From positions 2,108,001 to 2,172,000 of the forward strand of contig JAHYIO010000036.1 of the NCBI GenBank assembly GCA_020543525.1: 64,000 nucleotides of DNA. Direction: 5' to 3'. Shown here piece after piece: positions 48,600 through 61,900 of this stretch. The position numbers were made by a program, and so were the translations under genes. Numbering within the stretch: the stretch's first letter is position 1; the number at the start of each line of letters is the position of its first letter. The notes under the pieces were generated by a model. That model was not told the origin of the DNA. It worked only from the letters and a program-made list of their open reading frames with translations, and did not search any database. Source of the DNA: Coriolopsis trogii. Taxonomy: Eukaryota > Basidiomycota > Agaricomycetes > Polyporales > Polyporaceae.

Positions 48600-51348
48600 A
48601 TGAACGAAGAACATTCAGCCGCCACACAGGCCACCGCAGTCCAGAAGCGACCTACTTTTGACCTGAGTACTGCCAATGGGAATGGGAATGCAACAAGTCG
48701 GAGGACGAGTACAAATACGAATGGAGTGGCAGGAGCTATCCGGCGGACATCTCAGTCTACCAATCCTGGAGAACTGCTCCGCCGCCTGACCATGCCTGAA
48801 AGACCAGTAGGACCTGCCCCGACGTTGTGGCAAGGTATCAAGGCCATAATCTTGATGTCCTGTGCGTCCTCGATCGTCGTCTCGGCCTTTAACCACAGGC
48901 TCACCGTCGGTCTTGGCGCTTGGCATAGGGCTCAACCTTCTCTTGGTCTTCATCCCCGTCTCGGTAAGCCTATTGGCTCTCTTCGCAACGACATATATTT
49001 ACAAAGATCCAGTGGGCATTACACTTCGCCCTCCCCCCCACCAACTCAAACGATACCATCATCTTTATCTGTGCGTCCCAGAGTAATCCTCGTTGATATG
49101 AATCTCTAATGCTCATTGTGACCACAGTTTCTTTCCTCGCCATCATACCCCTGGCTAAGGCGCGTCCTCCCGTTTCCTCTTCAACATTCTCTAGCTGATC
49201 TGGATGCAGCTACTCGCATTTGCAACCGACGAGTTGTCCATGCGTGTGGGACAGACACTTGCTGGTCTTTTGAACGCAACATTGGTGAGCATGATCCTTG
49301 TCAACGATCGTCACATACTAATACCTCGTCATAGGGCAATGCGTAGGTCGCACTCTCCCTGATCGTTGCCTATTTACTCACCGCACGCCACTTAGTGTTG
49401 AGTTGATTGTAGCTGTACGCCGTTGTTCCTCTCACCGCTCCCGACCGCTGGATGCTGACTTTCTTTCGTCAGATCATCGCACTCATCCAGTGTGAACTGC
49501 AGGTCGTGCAGTCATCTCGTACGTATCCTGCTCTCACCCTCGTCATAGCATACCTGACGCCCATTAAAGTCGTCGGCTCGATCTTGAGTAACCTTTGTAA
49601 GCGTTTATCAGACCACAATTAGCGCGTATTCTGATCTTTCACTGTATAGTGCTTGTACTCGGCATGTGCTTCTTCGCCGGAGGGACGAAATATTCCGAAC
49701 AAGGTTTCGGCGTTAGTGCGTATCTACCCTCGTTGTGTGACCTCGTCCTTCCGGTCGAATGATGTTGATACTAACAGCACGCATCTTTCGTGGCAATTGA
49801 CAGGTGTGACGCAACTCAACTCATCGCTGCTCACTATCTCCGTCATCGCGGTGCTCCTTCCAGCCGCGTTCCACTTCGTTGCCGGTGCTGACATCGCGGA
49901 CGGCACGGAGTCGACTGACATTCTCGCAGTCAGTCATGGAGTACGTCGCATTTTCACCTACTCGCCGATGGAGAAGAGTTGACATGGATTACTCCCTCAG
50001 GCAGCGATCATTCTTCTATTCAGTGCGTATAATGGTTTCTGTATATCAGGATGACGCTGACCATGCGATCTTCGTTGGCTTAATACGTTCTAGTCTACGG
50101 CTGTTATCTCGTCTTCCAGTTGTTCTCGCACAAAGACCTGTACGCGGATGATCACAAGGACAACTTCGTCTCGACTCGGTACGCACCTCGCGAGAAGAAA
50201 CAGAAGAAGGAGAAGAAGAACAAGAAGAGCAAGCACGGCGAGAAGAACGGCGAGAAGAACGGCGAAGCCAATGGCGACCCGACCGACGTCAACGGCAATG
50301 GCCACAATGTTCTTGCGGGTGCCCGTTCAGACAGCCCTGAGCCATCGACCGCGTATGAACATGATCCGGAGGCCGCTTCAGCGACTGCGCCGAAAGCGGA
50401 GGAAGATGAAGTTGAGATTCCACAGATGAGTGTCCCGCTCACGATCGGTCTTTTGGTGGTTGTGACAGTGGTGAGTACGGAGGCTACAGCAATCTCATGC
50501 GGTCTGCCATAACTGTTGTTGTACACAGCTCGTCGCCGTTACTGCCGAGTTCCTCGTCAGCTCGATAGACGGTCTCACGCGGACGGGGAAGATCAACAAG
50601 GAGTTTGTTGGTTTGATCCTGCTCCCGATTGTCGGCAATGCTGCAGGTAAGATATCGAATGTTCCGCTCCGAACTAATCCAGCACGGTTTCATCTTGATT
50701 GATATTGCTACTGCCACACAGAACACGTCACTGCCGTTACCGTCTCGGTGAAAGACAAGCTCACGCTTTCCCTTGGTGTGGCTGTTGGGTCCAGTATTGT
50801 GCGTACACCCTCAGCACTTTTGGCATTGGTCTGCGGCTGATTTCGTTCACGCCGTATTAAGCAAATCGCGCTGTTTGTTATTCCGTTCATTATCACCCTC
50901 GGATGGATCATGGGCAAGCCTCTCAGTATGCTTTTCGATCCCTTCGAGTCAGTCGTACTGTTCCTATCAGGTATGTACACATTCCCTATCAGTGTGTCAA
51001 CGGGATATAGATTCACATATCTATATTCAGTGCTCGTGGTTAACTACACAGTGCAAGACGGTAAGAGGTGAGTGATGATCCTGCATGTTGGGTGGTGTCG
51101 TGCGGAAGATACGCCGCATGCGACTACGGACTCTCCCTCATCTTAGCCACGTTGCTGACGCATGTTCTATATAGCAACTGGCTAGAGGGTGCGATCTTGA
51201 TGTGCTTGTATCTCATCATCGCCCTTACGTTCTGGTATTACCCTGGTACGTGCCCTCCTTGCTGTTACCACCGTCCAGACTATGATGTACTGACCTGCCG
51301 CTTACGCCGACAGGAGTGAACCCGCTTCAAGAACAACTCTCCTGTTGA
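48600..51348 (+). CDS. VCX1: Vacuolar Ca2+/H+ exchanger (CAX family)
   Basis: Vacuolar membrane antiporter that exports cytosolic Ca2+ into the vacuole against H+. About 16 short exons spell the family: a hydrophilic N-terminus MNEEHSAATQ..LLRRLTMPERP, TLWQGIKAIILMSWLNLLLV, AIIPLAKLLAFATDELSMRV, GQTLAGLLNATLGNAVELIV (first GNAVE cation motif), SILSNLLLVLGMCFFAGGTK, TQLNSSLLTISVIAVLLPAA, then a Lys-rich cytosolic loop of about 110 residues (50164-50430), LLVVVTVLVAVTAEFLVSSI, LILLPIVGNAAEHVTAVTVS (second GNAAE motif), and IALFVIPFIITLGWIMGKPL. It ends GVNPLQEQLSC. Around eleven membrane segments. One intron (49160-49209) uses a GC donor. Splice sites fit the conserved protein throughout. Confidence 0.95.
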
Positions 51349-52349
51349 GGACGGTCCCAAACGTGTACGATATGATACGCACATCTCTCATGCCTTGGCC
51401 CCTCGGGTTTCGATCTTGATCAATGGACATTCGACATGTACCAATACTATAGGGGAGATCGCTCGAATGGTATGATACGGACGTGGCCGAACTTTTTCCT
51501 GGTCGCAATGGGTCATCGACGTTCATTTCTCTTCCAAACCACCCTTCACGACGGCTGGTCACCTACTCATCACGAATTGCGGTTGCGGCTTCCCCTCTAG
51601 GGCATTACTTACGTTCATGCATATATACACGTTTACTATAATCTCCCCTAGTCACCACACTTCCCCATATCCTCACTGTACTCGTCACGATCATCAGCCT
51701 ACGCGCGTTCTTGACGCAACCTCTCCGCCCCGTAGTCTTCCCCTACGCTCCCCGCATAGCTCACTCTCATCTCTTCTCGTTCCCTAGGCTGTGGCATGGT
51801 GACCTCGGTTTTCACTACATGTCGTGTTCACTCGTCTGTGCATCTGCCTGGTGTCAAGAGGTGGCCCATGCGGATGCGTTTGTTGCACATATATACCCTT
51901 CCCTTATTGTGTACGTACCCTCCGTGAGTTCGCAATACATAGACGGGCGACCGGTCGCTACTAGCATCAGTGCATGCCCATCGTATAGCGAGTTAGCGAT
52001 ATCAAGAGACGTCAGCCACCTGAACAGTATGGTAACACAAGGTTGCCGCTGCGTGACAGAAGGGTGCCACAGGGTGCCCCCCGAAGGTGAATGACCATAG
52101 CTGGGAAGCTCGGGCGCGTTGCCAAGGTCGACTCGACAGCTACAACAACAGAAGTATCCAGATAATAGATAGAGTACAAAAAACGAGCATATTCCTCGAG
52201 GATCCACCGCATGTTCAGATACAAGCAAGCTCATATCCATCCGACCGCGCTCGGATGTCGTCCAGCACGTCGCCACACGTCAACTGCGTGTGCGCAGGCA
52301 TGCACGCGTGCACAGCATCTTGAGTGCTCAAAGAGGTAGTTCGAATTCT
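51349..52349. other. Convergent intergenic region
   Basis: About 1 kb between the 3' ends of the exchanger and the multifunctional enzyme. No gene or repeat recognised. Confidence 0.5.
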
Positions 52350-55300
52350 TCACAGCTTCGCCTTGACCTGGGCGCCGGAGTTTACGAGGGTGGCGGCGGC
52401 GGCCGCAAGCACTGTGGTCTGACGTTCCTTGACCTTCGTGGCTACAGTGCGGGAAGAGAGGATGAAGGGAATGCGGATAGAACGGGTGTTGTAGCGTCAG
52501 TAGCTGGATTTCGGCGTTCTCGCCTTCCCACGCGCACAGCCCACGGAAGGCCGATAACGAGAAATGCGGTTGAGATGAGAAGGGGTACGCACTAAAGATG
52601 ACCTTGTCGCCCTCTTTCCACATCTCAGTCACTAGCGTCTCGCCCGGGTATACAACACCTGCGAACCTAATAAGACAGAAGGCAGTGTGAGCGTTTTGCA
52701 TACGAACGTGCGCGTGCCAGTTGAGCGCTCTGAGTCGTAGGATATCGAGCACTGATGGGCAGGATGGATTGTATACGCACCGAACTTTGATGTCCTTATA
52801 TTCGCCGAACGTCTTCAGTACGTGCTTTCCAGATATTCCCATCGAGCAGAGCCCTGAAAATCGAGCGCAAGGAGCGCGGTCAGCATCTCACTACATGTGC
52901 CACTAGAAGGCGGCAGATAATCACCATGGAGGATAGGTTTATCGAATCCTCCAACCGCAGCAAAATCTGGAAGGATCTAAAGGTGCGTGACGGTCAGGAG
53001 ACCGGTCCAAATTGCTGCAGGCTGACGACCACATACATGCAGAGGGTTCGTGTCGCCGCTCAGACTGGACACGAAGTTATGGTAAGTTCAATGGGGATTG
53101 CAGTTGGGACCCTTGAGACTCCTGTAACTCGCTTACCGGTAGAGTGCAGCCTGGATGGGGAGCGTTTTCTCCTCCATGACCACGTCAGGGTTCCTCTTTG
53201 GAGGTGCATTCTCGGCGGAGGCAGGACCGCGGTCTGCGCGTAAAGCTGAGTATCGATAGTGTGACCCCCGGAGATTAACAACATACCTTTGCCTGTCCGC
53301 TTGCCCCCGAAACCGCCTGAGCCACGAACGAACACCGTGGACTGGTTCTCGAATATGACCTTGCCCGTGTGTTTGTCTTTGGTCTCCACAATGGCCGTCA
53401 CAGCAGCAGCCTTGCCCTTGTCAAGGACCTCCATTAACCTAGACTCCCCGCCCCCTCTCTCAATGAGCCAACTCCACTATTGAGACGACCGTCACGTACC
53501 TCGCTTCGTTCACCAAGTCGCCACTGGTGGGTATAGGAGCTTTGATGGACAGATATTGTTCTCCGTGGAGTAATTTCGCCTAATTACACCCGCGGTGAGC
53601 AGTCGAACTCCGCATCATCACAGCGAGTAAATGGGCACTCACAGGGTTGAAGTTCGGCAAGAAGTCGAACGAAAGCCCAGCACTCGCCTGGAACTGGGGG
53701 ATGACACCGAACGTCGGCAGCGCGGCGAACTCCTCGTGGTTCTCGTACGTCCATTGCAGCTCTTGCTCCGTCGCACCGATGCCCAGGTTGTAGAGGATGA
53801 CGTCGCGTTCGGCGTAGCTGAACTCGACGGTCTCTGGTGCTTCCTTCTTCGCGTTGGCGACGACCTCGGAGTCTTCGGGGTCGGCGTAAGGGCTGTCCGA
53901 ACTTGAGTCGCCGCTGGCGTTCTCGTCCACGTTCCCGAAGTTTTCGGCAATCTGGGACAGGAGCGCTATCAATCGATCGCACGCATATAATGACATAGAT
54001 CCCACCGAACCTGCATGAATGCCTCCTGAGTGCTCCCAGGATTCGTGGCACGGTCATCGTCTGCGGACCTTGTGAGCATGGATGCGCAGGCTCCGCATGG
54101 CGGGAAGACTCCAACATACCGAATTCAGTGACGAGTTTCCACTTCTCCTTGATAGCTTCTGGAGTCAAAGGCTTGTTCACAGGGAAGCCATGGCCGCCAG
54201 CCCGCTGCCATCGAATTTGTGCAATCCAGCCTCCCGCGACCTGGAACAAACCACCGGTGGTTTCCTCGTTGGCGTCGCTGCTGAGGAAGCCAACGAGTGG
54301 CGCAACATACTCTTCCTATGCTGACATGTCACCGAACCTTGCAAGAAATGCTCACAACGATCGCATCCTACCTTTAAAGCTTCAACATTTGCACCACCAC
54401 TGATATCCAATGAACATTAGGTCTTGCGCCACACAAGTCACATATCTACGTACCGGCCAAGTCCTGCAGCCACCCCCGCAGAGGGTATGACAACGTTTGC
54501 AAGGATGTTGTACTTCTTGCCCTCGATGGCCAAAGTCTTCGTGAAACCGAGAATAGCGGCCTTGACAGTGGAATACTGCAAACCACCTCAGCAGGAGATG
54601 AAACTGGCAATTGGACAGCCACCTACGTTTATCAGTCCAGCGGAACCGTCTAACAGGAATTGTCAGCGTGTTATCATCGGATAGTCCACTTACAACTTAC
54701 AAAGACCTGATTGAGAGCCCATAGTCACAATACGGCCATACTTCTGCTTGAGGAAGATGGGCCAAAGAGCCTTCGCACACTGTAGACACATGTCAGTTGA
54801 ATACAAATCTTTCCATGTCGTCAATCAGACCTTGTATGTTGACCTGGAAGAGTCTCGCTCAGCGTGAGCGGAGGCGTGAAATATGATAAACACCCACCTC
54901 AAGTGCACGGCCAAGACATCGTCCCACTCTTTCTCAGAGAGCTTTTCGAAGGCACTCGGCCGAGCGCCACCCGCATTTGCAACCAAGACGTGCGCGCCTC
55001 CAAACTTGTCCAGCGCGGCCTTGACAATCCCTTCACCGTCTTCTGCAGAAGTGACGGCAGCGACTGCCTTTCCGCCCGCTGTTCATTAAATAGGTACACG
55101 TTCAGCATATGTCCTCAAACAATAAGCCACAAAAACTTGTCCTCACCCTTCGTGATCTCGTCGACGATACTCTTAGCAGACTTTTCGTTGACGTCGTTGA
55201 CTACCACGTTCCCGCCTAACCGGGCAAACTGCAACGCATATGCACGTCCAAGACCAGATCCAGCACCGGTGATGATCACGGTCTTGCCATCGAAGCGGAC

Positions 55301-56728
55301 TTCTGGAGACCCTTGCGCGTTTTCAGCAACTTTGGACGATTCTGTGATCTTGGCCTAAATTGTTGTATGCTGAGTCAATGTGGACTCTTTGACGGAGAGA
55401 ACGGGGGACATTACCTGAATGTCAAAGTCAGGTAGTGTTGATGGGCTGCACGAATCAACGCTCGGGTTCACGAGGTGGACGCGAAAGAAACTCACTGTTC
55501 GGGATCCGTGTCGAAGTCGGTAATTTGCTCCCATTTCGCTTGCACCTGCGGATTATTGATGAAAGGACGCTCGATAGCCAGTATATGCGCTGTCTTACAG
55601 CAGAAGGTGTGAATGTCTTGTCCGTTCTGAAGTACTGGCCCTTGCTGCGTTCCCACCGAATCTCGGCAATGTACCCAGCGCCAACTTCGAAGATCCTACC
55701 ATTCGCGTCCACACCGTCCGGATGTGTGATGGCAAGAACGAAAGGCGCGACAAATTCAGGCTTGAGGGGTACTTGAGATGTGACAGAAGTATACAGGTAT
55801 ATGTCCAAACACACCTTCAAGTTCTTGAGCATTTCCGGAGGCATGATAGTCTCCGTCATAGCAGACGCAGCCATCTTTACAAAGCAAGATAAGTGGGACT
55901 GTGGGGTTGTTGGATACTGTGCAAGACATACGGGGGCGATGACCACGCTCTTGATGTTATACCGTGCACCCTCAGCGGCGAGTGCCTTGGTGAACCCGAC
56001 CAGACCCATCTTGGCCGCGCTGTAGTTCGCTTGCCCAAAGTTACCTGACAACCTGGTGAGTCCCACTGGGACTCAGTCGGGCTCGAGCTTGGCGTCACGT
56101 ACCGTACAACCCGGCAGCACTGGCGGTGTTCACGATGCGGCCAAAGCCTTGCTTCTGGAATACAGGCCAAGCAGCCTTCGCGCAGGAGTATGAGCCCTTG
56201 AGGTGTACGGCCATGATTTGGTCCCACTCTTGGTCGGACATGTTCTTGAAGCTGCGCGCGACGGCAGGCAGCTACAGAAAGGAACAACATTGTAGACAAT
56301 CACAGACGTACCCCTTGTCTCGCAGGATCCCAGCATTGTTGATGAGAATTGTGACGGTCCCAAACGCGTCGAGAGCAGTCTTGACGACAGCTTCGCCGTC
56401 GGTCACGGAAGAGGTGTTCACTACGGCCTTTCCACCGGCTTCACACGTCATGCTCCGAGTGAGCTACATGCGCGATCATGGCGGCTTTAATGTCGCGCAC
56501 CTTGAGTAATCTCATCTACCACCTTCTGCGCGGCAGCCTGGCTAACATCATTCACGACGACGTTGGCCCCCCGCGACGCGAAGAGCAACGAATAACTGAA
56601 TGACATCACCAGCACTATGTTAGCTCATTTCATGGGACGGTGAGTTGGATGTATGCGCACGCTTTGCCTAGACCTCCGCCCGCACCGGTGACGATGACCG
56701 TATGACCTTTGAAGGAGAGTTGAGACAT
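52350..56728 (-). CDS. FOX2: Peroxisomal multifunctional beta-oxidation enzyme (hydratase-dehydrogenase, FOX2/MFE-2)
   Basis: Catalyses hydration of trans-2-enoyl-CoA and oxidation of the (3R)-hydroxyacyl-CoA in peroxisomal beta-oxidation. Domain order: first dehydrogenase (start [53 protein letters not shown], the Tyr-x3-Lys pair), second dehydrogenase ([58 protein letters not shown]), then a hydratase-2 hot-dog domain with the catalytic SGDTNPLH and [20 protein letters not shown]. It ends VKAKL, a PTS1 peroxisomal signal. Many small exons, all minus. The second domain lacks the Asn of the usual NYSxxK triplet (YSTVK). Just upstream, 263 bases away, is the racemase gene. Confidence 0.94.
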
Positions 56729-56991
56729 AGCGAGAGATCTAGAGGGTATGCGGGGTAAGACGAGGTGAAAGAGTACACCTCTGGCGTGCCATAGAGCGCG
56801 GGGTTATAGCGTCTGATTGTCCATGTGATATTCTCGTCCCCGGTGGCTGATCGCAACTGTCGCGCCCACGTGAATCGTGCCGACGTCATAACAGACTAAC
56901 AGCTTCCTGGCCCTGTTGTTAAACGTTAAACACTAGGCGTGTGGTATCGATATCGTACAGTTACCCTAAAGTACATATGGAGAGCAAATAT

Positions 56992-58592
56992 CTACAGTTT
57001 TGGCCGCGAAGTGCCCAAAGCGCCCTCCTCGCGGAGCAAGGCTCGCTGCTCAGCACTGATACCGAGCTCCGACAGGATCGCATCCGTATGTGCTCCTGGT
57101 CGGAGAATCGAGCTCTCCTCCAGATCCGAGGACTGCATATGAGCAGGAAGGCGCGACGGCGTTCTCCCCAGTTGGGGGTGTGGGACAGGAATGGGCCCTT
57201 CGCTCACTGTCTTCAACCCTCCGGCTTCTTCCACCGACAGCACAGGTACTGCACATGCGTCCGAGCCTACAGTAATCACACAACCTCAGTTCAACATGCA
57301 TGTGTCAGAGTCGTGGGCAATTACCTTGAAACACCGCGGCCCAGTGATCGCGCGGATGCAGCTTGAATCCTCGCTCAACGAATTCCTTCATTCGCGGCCA
57401 ATTGTCCACATCGAACTGATGCTCTTCCCTCAGGCGCCACCCATCTTCCAGTGCAAATTCCCCCGGGAGTGCTCCCACAAACAGCTTCACGAACGTCCGG
57501 AAAAACTGAGGCTCCAGACACGCAACAGACATGTACCGTCCATCCGCGCACGTATAGACGTTATAAAAGGGTGCGCCACCGTCGAGCAGCCCTGTCCCTC
57601 TCGGCTCACCAAAGATAGCCTTCGTGATGTGCGCCGACAGCAAGGGGAACGAAGACATGTACCGCGCGCCAGAGACCATGTCTGTGTTCACGACCTGCCC
57701 GCGCCCGCTTCGGTTTCGTTCGATGAGCGCGAGCAGGATACCCATTGCGCACATAGCACCGCCGCCTGCAAAGTCGGCGAGAATGTTCAAGGGGAACTCG
57801 GGTTTGTCCTTTCCCGGCAACATCTGTGCATTGTGAACATGTCAGTGGACGGACCGGGAAGTACGCGCATTAAGACCTCCATACGGAAAGAACACCGCTG
57901 AGCGCGAGGTAGTTGAGATCATGACCTATATATGTGAGAGTCACTGAAATTAGCTATGCACCGTCTCAAAGCCAACGTGCAACGAACCTGCCATGTCTTT
58001 CTGTGGTCCTGCCCGCGCGCGTACCATGAGTACCAAAGCAGATTCAGCAGGGCGGAGGCCTACCTGTCCGAGGGAACCCGACTAATCGCGCATATATCAG
58101 TCTCGGGTTGCTCCCCTTCAAACCCGTCTTCTCGTCCCCAAGGAACACCTCGGGGCCGAGTTTCAAGCGTTCCATGACCCCAGGGCGGAACGGATCTATG
58201 AGCACGTCTGCCCTTTCCACCAGGCGCCGCACGACTGTGTATCCCGAAGGAGTCTATCGAACACCGTGACACTTCTAAACAACGCAGTCGAGTACTGGAC
58301 ATATCAAGCGCACCTTTGGGTCGACAGCGATGGACCGCTTGCCCCTGGCCAGGATGTCAGGAGGAATGGTCGCTGAGCCAGCCGCCGCACTCGGACGGTC
58401 GACGCGCACCACGTCTGCCCCGAAGTCGGCGAGAATCATGCCCGCGAAAGGCCCGGGAGCTAGGCCCGCAAACTGTGGCGCGGTCCGCATTGTTAGAGAA
58501 AAGTCATATCAGGGAATAGTGTACCAAGCACGAACCTCTACGACTTTAATGCCCGCGAGCGGGAGAGGGTCCCTCTTGCATGACGTGGCCAT
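56992..58592 (-). CDS. Alpha-methylacyl-CoA racemase-like CoA-transferase family III protein
   Basis: Family III CoA-transferase fold. Alpha-methylacyl-CoA racemase interconverts (2R) and (2S) 2-methylacyl-CoAs so that branched chains can be beta-oxidised. Exons read [97 protein letters not shown] (position of the catalytic His), [23 protein letters not shown] sequence holding the catalytic Asp, the conserved [15 protein letters not shown], and [20 protein letters not shown]. The C-terminus ends SRPKL, a plausible PTS1 (PKL). Distinguishing racemase from other family III members needs more than this, but the GHDxNY and DFAGGG motifs favour racemase. Confidence 0.9.
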
Positions 58593-58986
58593 GGTGATGC
58601 CCGTTGAGTTTGTCAAGGTTTGTAACTCACGTCGCTACTCCTCTTGCACAAGCTGCCGAAACGGTAGTACAATGCCCGGTCTCTCATAGTAGCCGGTGCA
58701 CGTGAACCTCAAGCTTGTATACCCCGTACGGAGTAGACTCTGGGGCGTTTGCAGTAAGTAGTCCTTGCAGGTGCCACAGCGCATACATGGCGTTACATTC
58801 GTAAAACATCTACGTAAAGATACATGACCTTACATCAACAAGCAGGACATGCCCCAAGACACCAAATTCCCAAGAAGCATCCGGAGTCATTATAGTAAGA
58901 AAATCGGAACTAAAATACGCCATTCGTATCAGTAGTCTATTTTGTGAATCATGTCTTCTCATGTCGAGTGCGTGTAATGGCATGAA
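58593..58986. other. Intergenic, racemase promoter side
   Basis: About 390 bases between the racemase start and the 3' end of the ABC transporter, both on minus. No element recognised. Confidence 0.5.
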
Positions 58987-61900
58987 CTACGCCTCCTTTG
59001 CCTTTTCAGCGGCCATGATATCCCCGAGCGAGATCGACGACCGATCGCACATGCTCCGGAAGATACCCTCCGGCATGTTGTACAAATTCGCTGGCGTGTC
59101 GAACTCGGCGATCTGGCCCGCGTCGAGCACGCATATCCGGTCGTACCCAATGATCGTCCGCAAACGGTCTGTATGTTGAGACAGTGAGCAAAGAGAACAG
59201 CACAGAAGGGAAACGCAAGTATACGCACGAGCGATACACAGAATGGTACGATCCGCGAACTCGCTCGCGATCGTATCCTGGATCTTCCTGTCGGTCTCAT
59301 AATCGACCGACGCCGTCGCCTCGTCGAGGATCAGGATCTTGCTGTTCTTCACGAGCGCACGAGCGAGAGAGACGAGTGAGCGCTGCCCGATCGACAAGTT
59401 GTTGCCTTCATCCTCTACCGGGCTGTCGAGCGTGAAGCGGTTCACTGGACTACGTGAGCCTTCCTTGACTTCCTCTTCGGTCTGATCCAACGAGTAGTTT
59501 TTCCGATCTTCCACAAGGTATGCCCTCTTGAGCGCATCCCATAGCTTGGCATCGTCATGAATACCGAAGGGATCGAGGTTGCTGCGCAATGTACCCGAGA
59601 CTACAGAGATTGTCAGCACGCGACGGAAATACAGACGAGTATCATATGCTCACACAGAAGAGGGTCTTGGGGGATGATCGCCAGACCGTTTCGGAGGTCG
59701 TTCAAACCGAGGGACGAAATGTCCACACCGTCGACGACAATTGAACCCGAAGACAACTCCACAAGTCGGTAGAGAGTGGTCATAATACTGCTCTTGCCCG
59801 CCCCAGTTCTACCCGAGCCACCACAAACTCAGTACCACGTACACCAAATCGAGCGTACGACACATACCGTCCAACGATGCCAATCTTTTCACCAGGCTTC
59901 ACAGACATGGTCAAGCCCTTGAGCACCGGGGGAAGCTCAGGCCGATACTTGAGCACAACCTCCTTGATCTCGATCTGGCCCTCGGCCGGCCACGAAGCAG
60001 GCGGCTTGTGATCAGGAATATAGTGCGGCGCCTCCTGCTCGAGCCCGGTCGCGTAATGGACTATACGCTCGACGCTGTTGAAGTCGTTCTCCACTTCTGC
60101 GCTCTGCCGGATCAGCCAACCGAACGCTTGTTGGACGCTGATGATGTAGCTTAGGACGACACCGGTCTGCGCGGGGGAGATCGTGAACCGGGTCCCGACA
60201 GTAAGCATAGCCACAACGAAGGTCAGTACCATGCCCATGCAGTCGAGGCGTATCCCGAGCCAGCGCTGGTTTACAACCGTCAGCCAGTACGCCCTGGACA
60301 AAACAAGGTTAGGCGCTTGATTCCGTTGAGCAGAACGTGCAAACGCACCTGTTCTCGATGTCTACACGTTTCTGATTCTCCTCGATGAACCTGTCGGATT
60401 CGCCATATGCACGGATGGTTGCCAACCCGGACAGAGATTCTGAAAAGTGACTGTAGAGCGAAGAACGCAGCAGTGCGTCGAGTCGCTAAACGCGTCATAA
60501 TCAGTACGAGCAACTTGGATGTCACAAAGATTTGACAAACCTTGAGTTCACGCGCACTAGCGCGGTAGAATATCGCAGACCAGATGTATATGATCGAAAT
60601 CACGCCCACAGCGATGAGGAACCACGGCAAGATGATCGCAATCAAGATGATTGCACCAATGATGGTTCCCAATGTTGCCACGAACATGCGCATCGCGTCC
60701 GTGAGCGTGTTGTCGATAGTGTCGATATCTTTGGAGAACCGGTTCATGATGCGACCGAGTGGCTACACACCACACATGCATCAGCAGAGGACCACGCCAC
60801 GCATCAAGGAACTCACAGTAGTCTCGAAGAATGACATGGGGGCATACATGACCCGTCGGATGGCGGCTTTGTGCAGTGCTTGAGAGGCGAAGTACGTAAG
60901 CCCAGCGAATGAAGAGCCGACCATGAAGAAGGTAATCGCTTGAGAGATACCAAGGGCAGCGTAAATACCCATCTTCGCGGCCAATCAGTGTCGGGACTCT
61001 TTGCACACGAAACGAATGGCGACTCACGTAGAATGCTGGTGGTCGGTCCCATTTCCTGTCAAAACCTTGTCAGCAGGAGTACTCAGGCGCATGATACTCC
61101 ACCGACACTTACATCTCTTGCCAATACACGAGCCTGTGCAGCATCAACCGGTGAGCGCAAAACAACCACCGAGAGAGGCAGGACATACCAGTATGACGAC
61201 ATGACCTGTGCGCCCTGCATCAAGACGATCGACAGCAACAGCAAGGGTACAATGAAGTACCCCTTGCCCGCCTTCAAATACGTCGCATACACCTCGTTGC
61301 TCACCGCACCCGTGTTCCGCTCCTCGGTCTGCATCAACGCCGCGCCCTGCGTCTGCTTCTTCCTCTTCTCCTGCTCGAGCGCGTGCGCTCCCTCCACGTC
61401 CTCATCGTCCTCTATCGCCTCCTCTTCCTGCTCGAGCTCGCTCTCTTTGCTCCCGAACTCGTTCACAAACTTCGCAAAGTCTCCGTTGGCCGCCATCAAG
61501 TCCGGGTACGTGCCGTGCTCTGCGATCCGCCCGTCGACCATCGTGTAGATGTAGTCGACCTGAGGCAGGAAATGGAGCGCGTGCGTGACGAGGATACGCG
61601 TCTTGTCCGAAGCGGCGCCGAGGAACACGTTCTGGAAGACGTGCTTCCCGACATGCGCGTCCAGTGCAGAGATGGGGTCGTCGAAGATCTGGATGTCCGC
61701 GCCAACGTAGATGGCGCGACAGATGTTGATGCGCTGTTTCTGACCACCGGAAAGCGATATGCCCTGTCCACCACGCAAGCGTCAGAATTACGAGTGCATT
61801 ACTCCTGAATTAAAATACTTACGCGCTCACCGACTTCTGTCATGTCTCCATTGGGTAGAAGCTCAAGATCCGCTTCGAGACATGCATCGTGTACGGCCTT

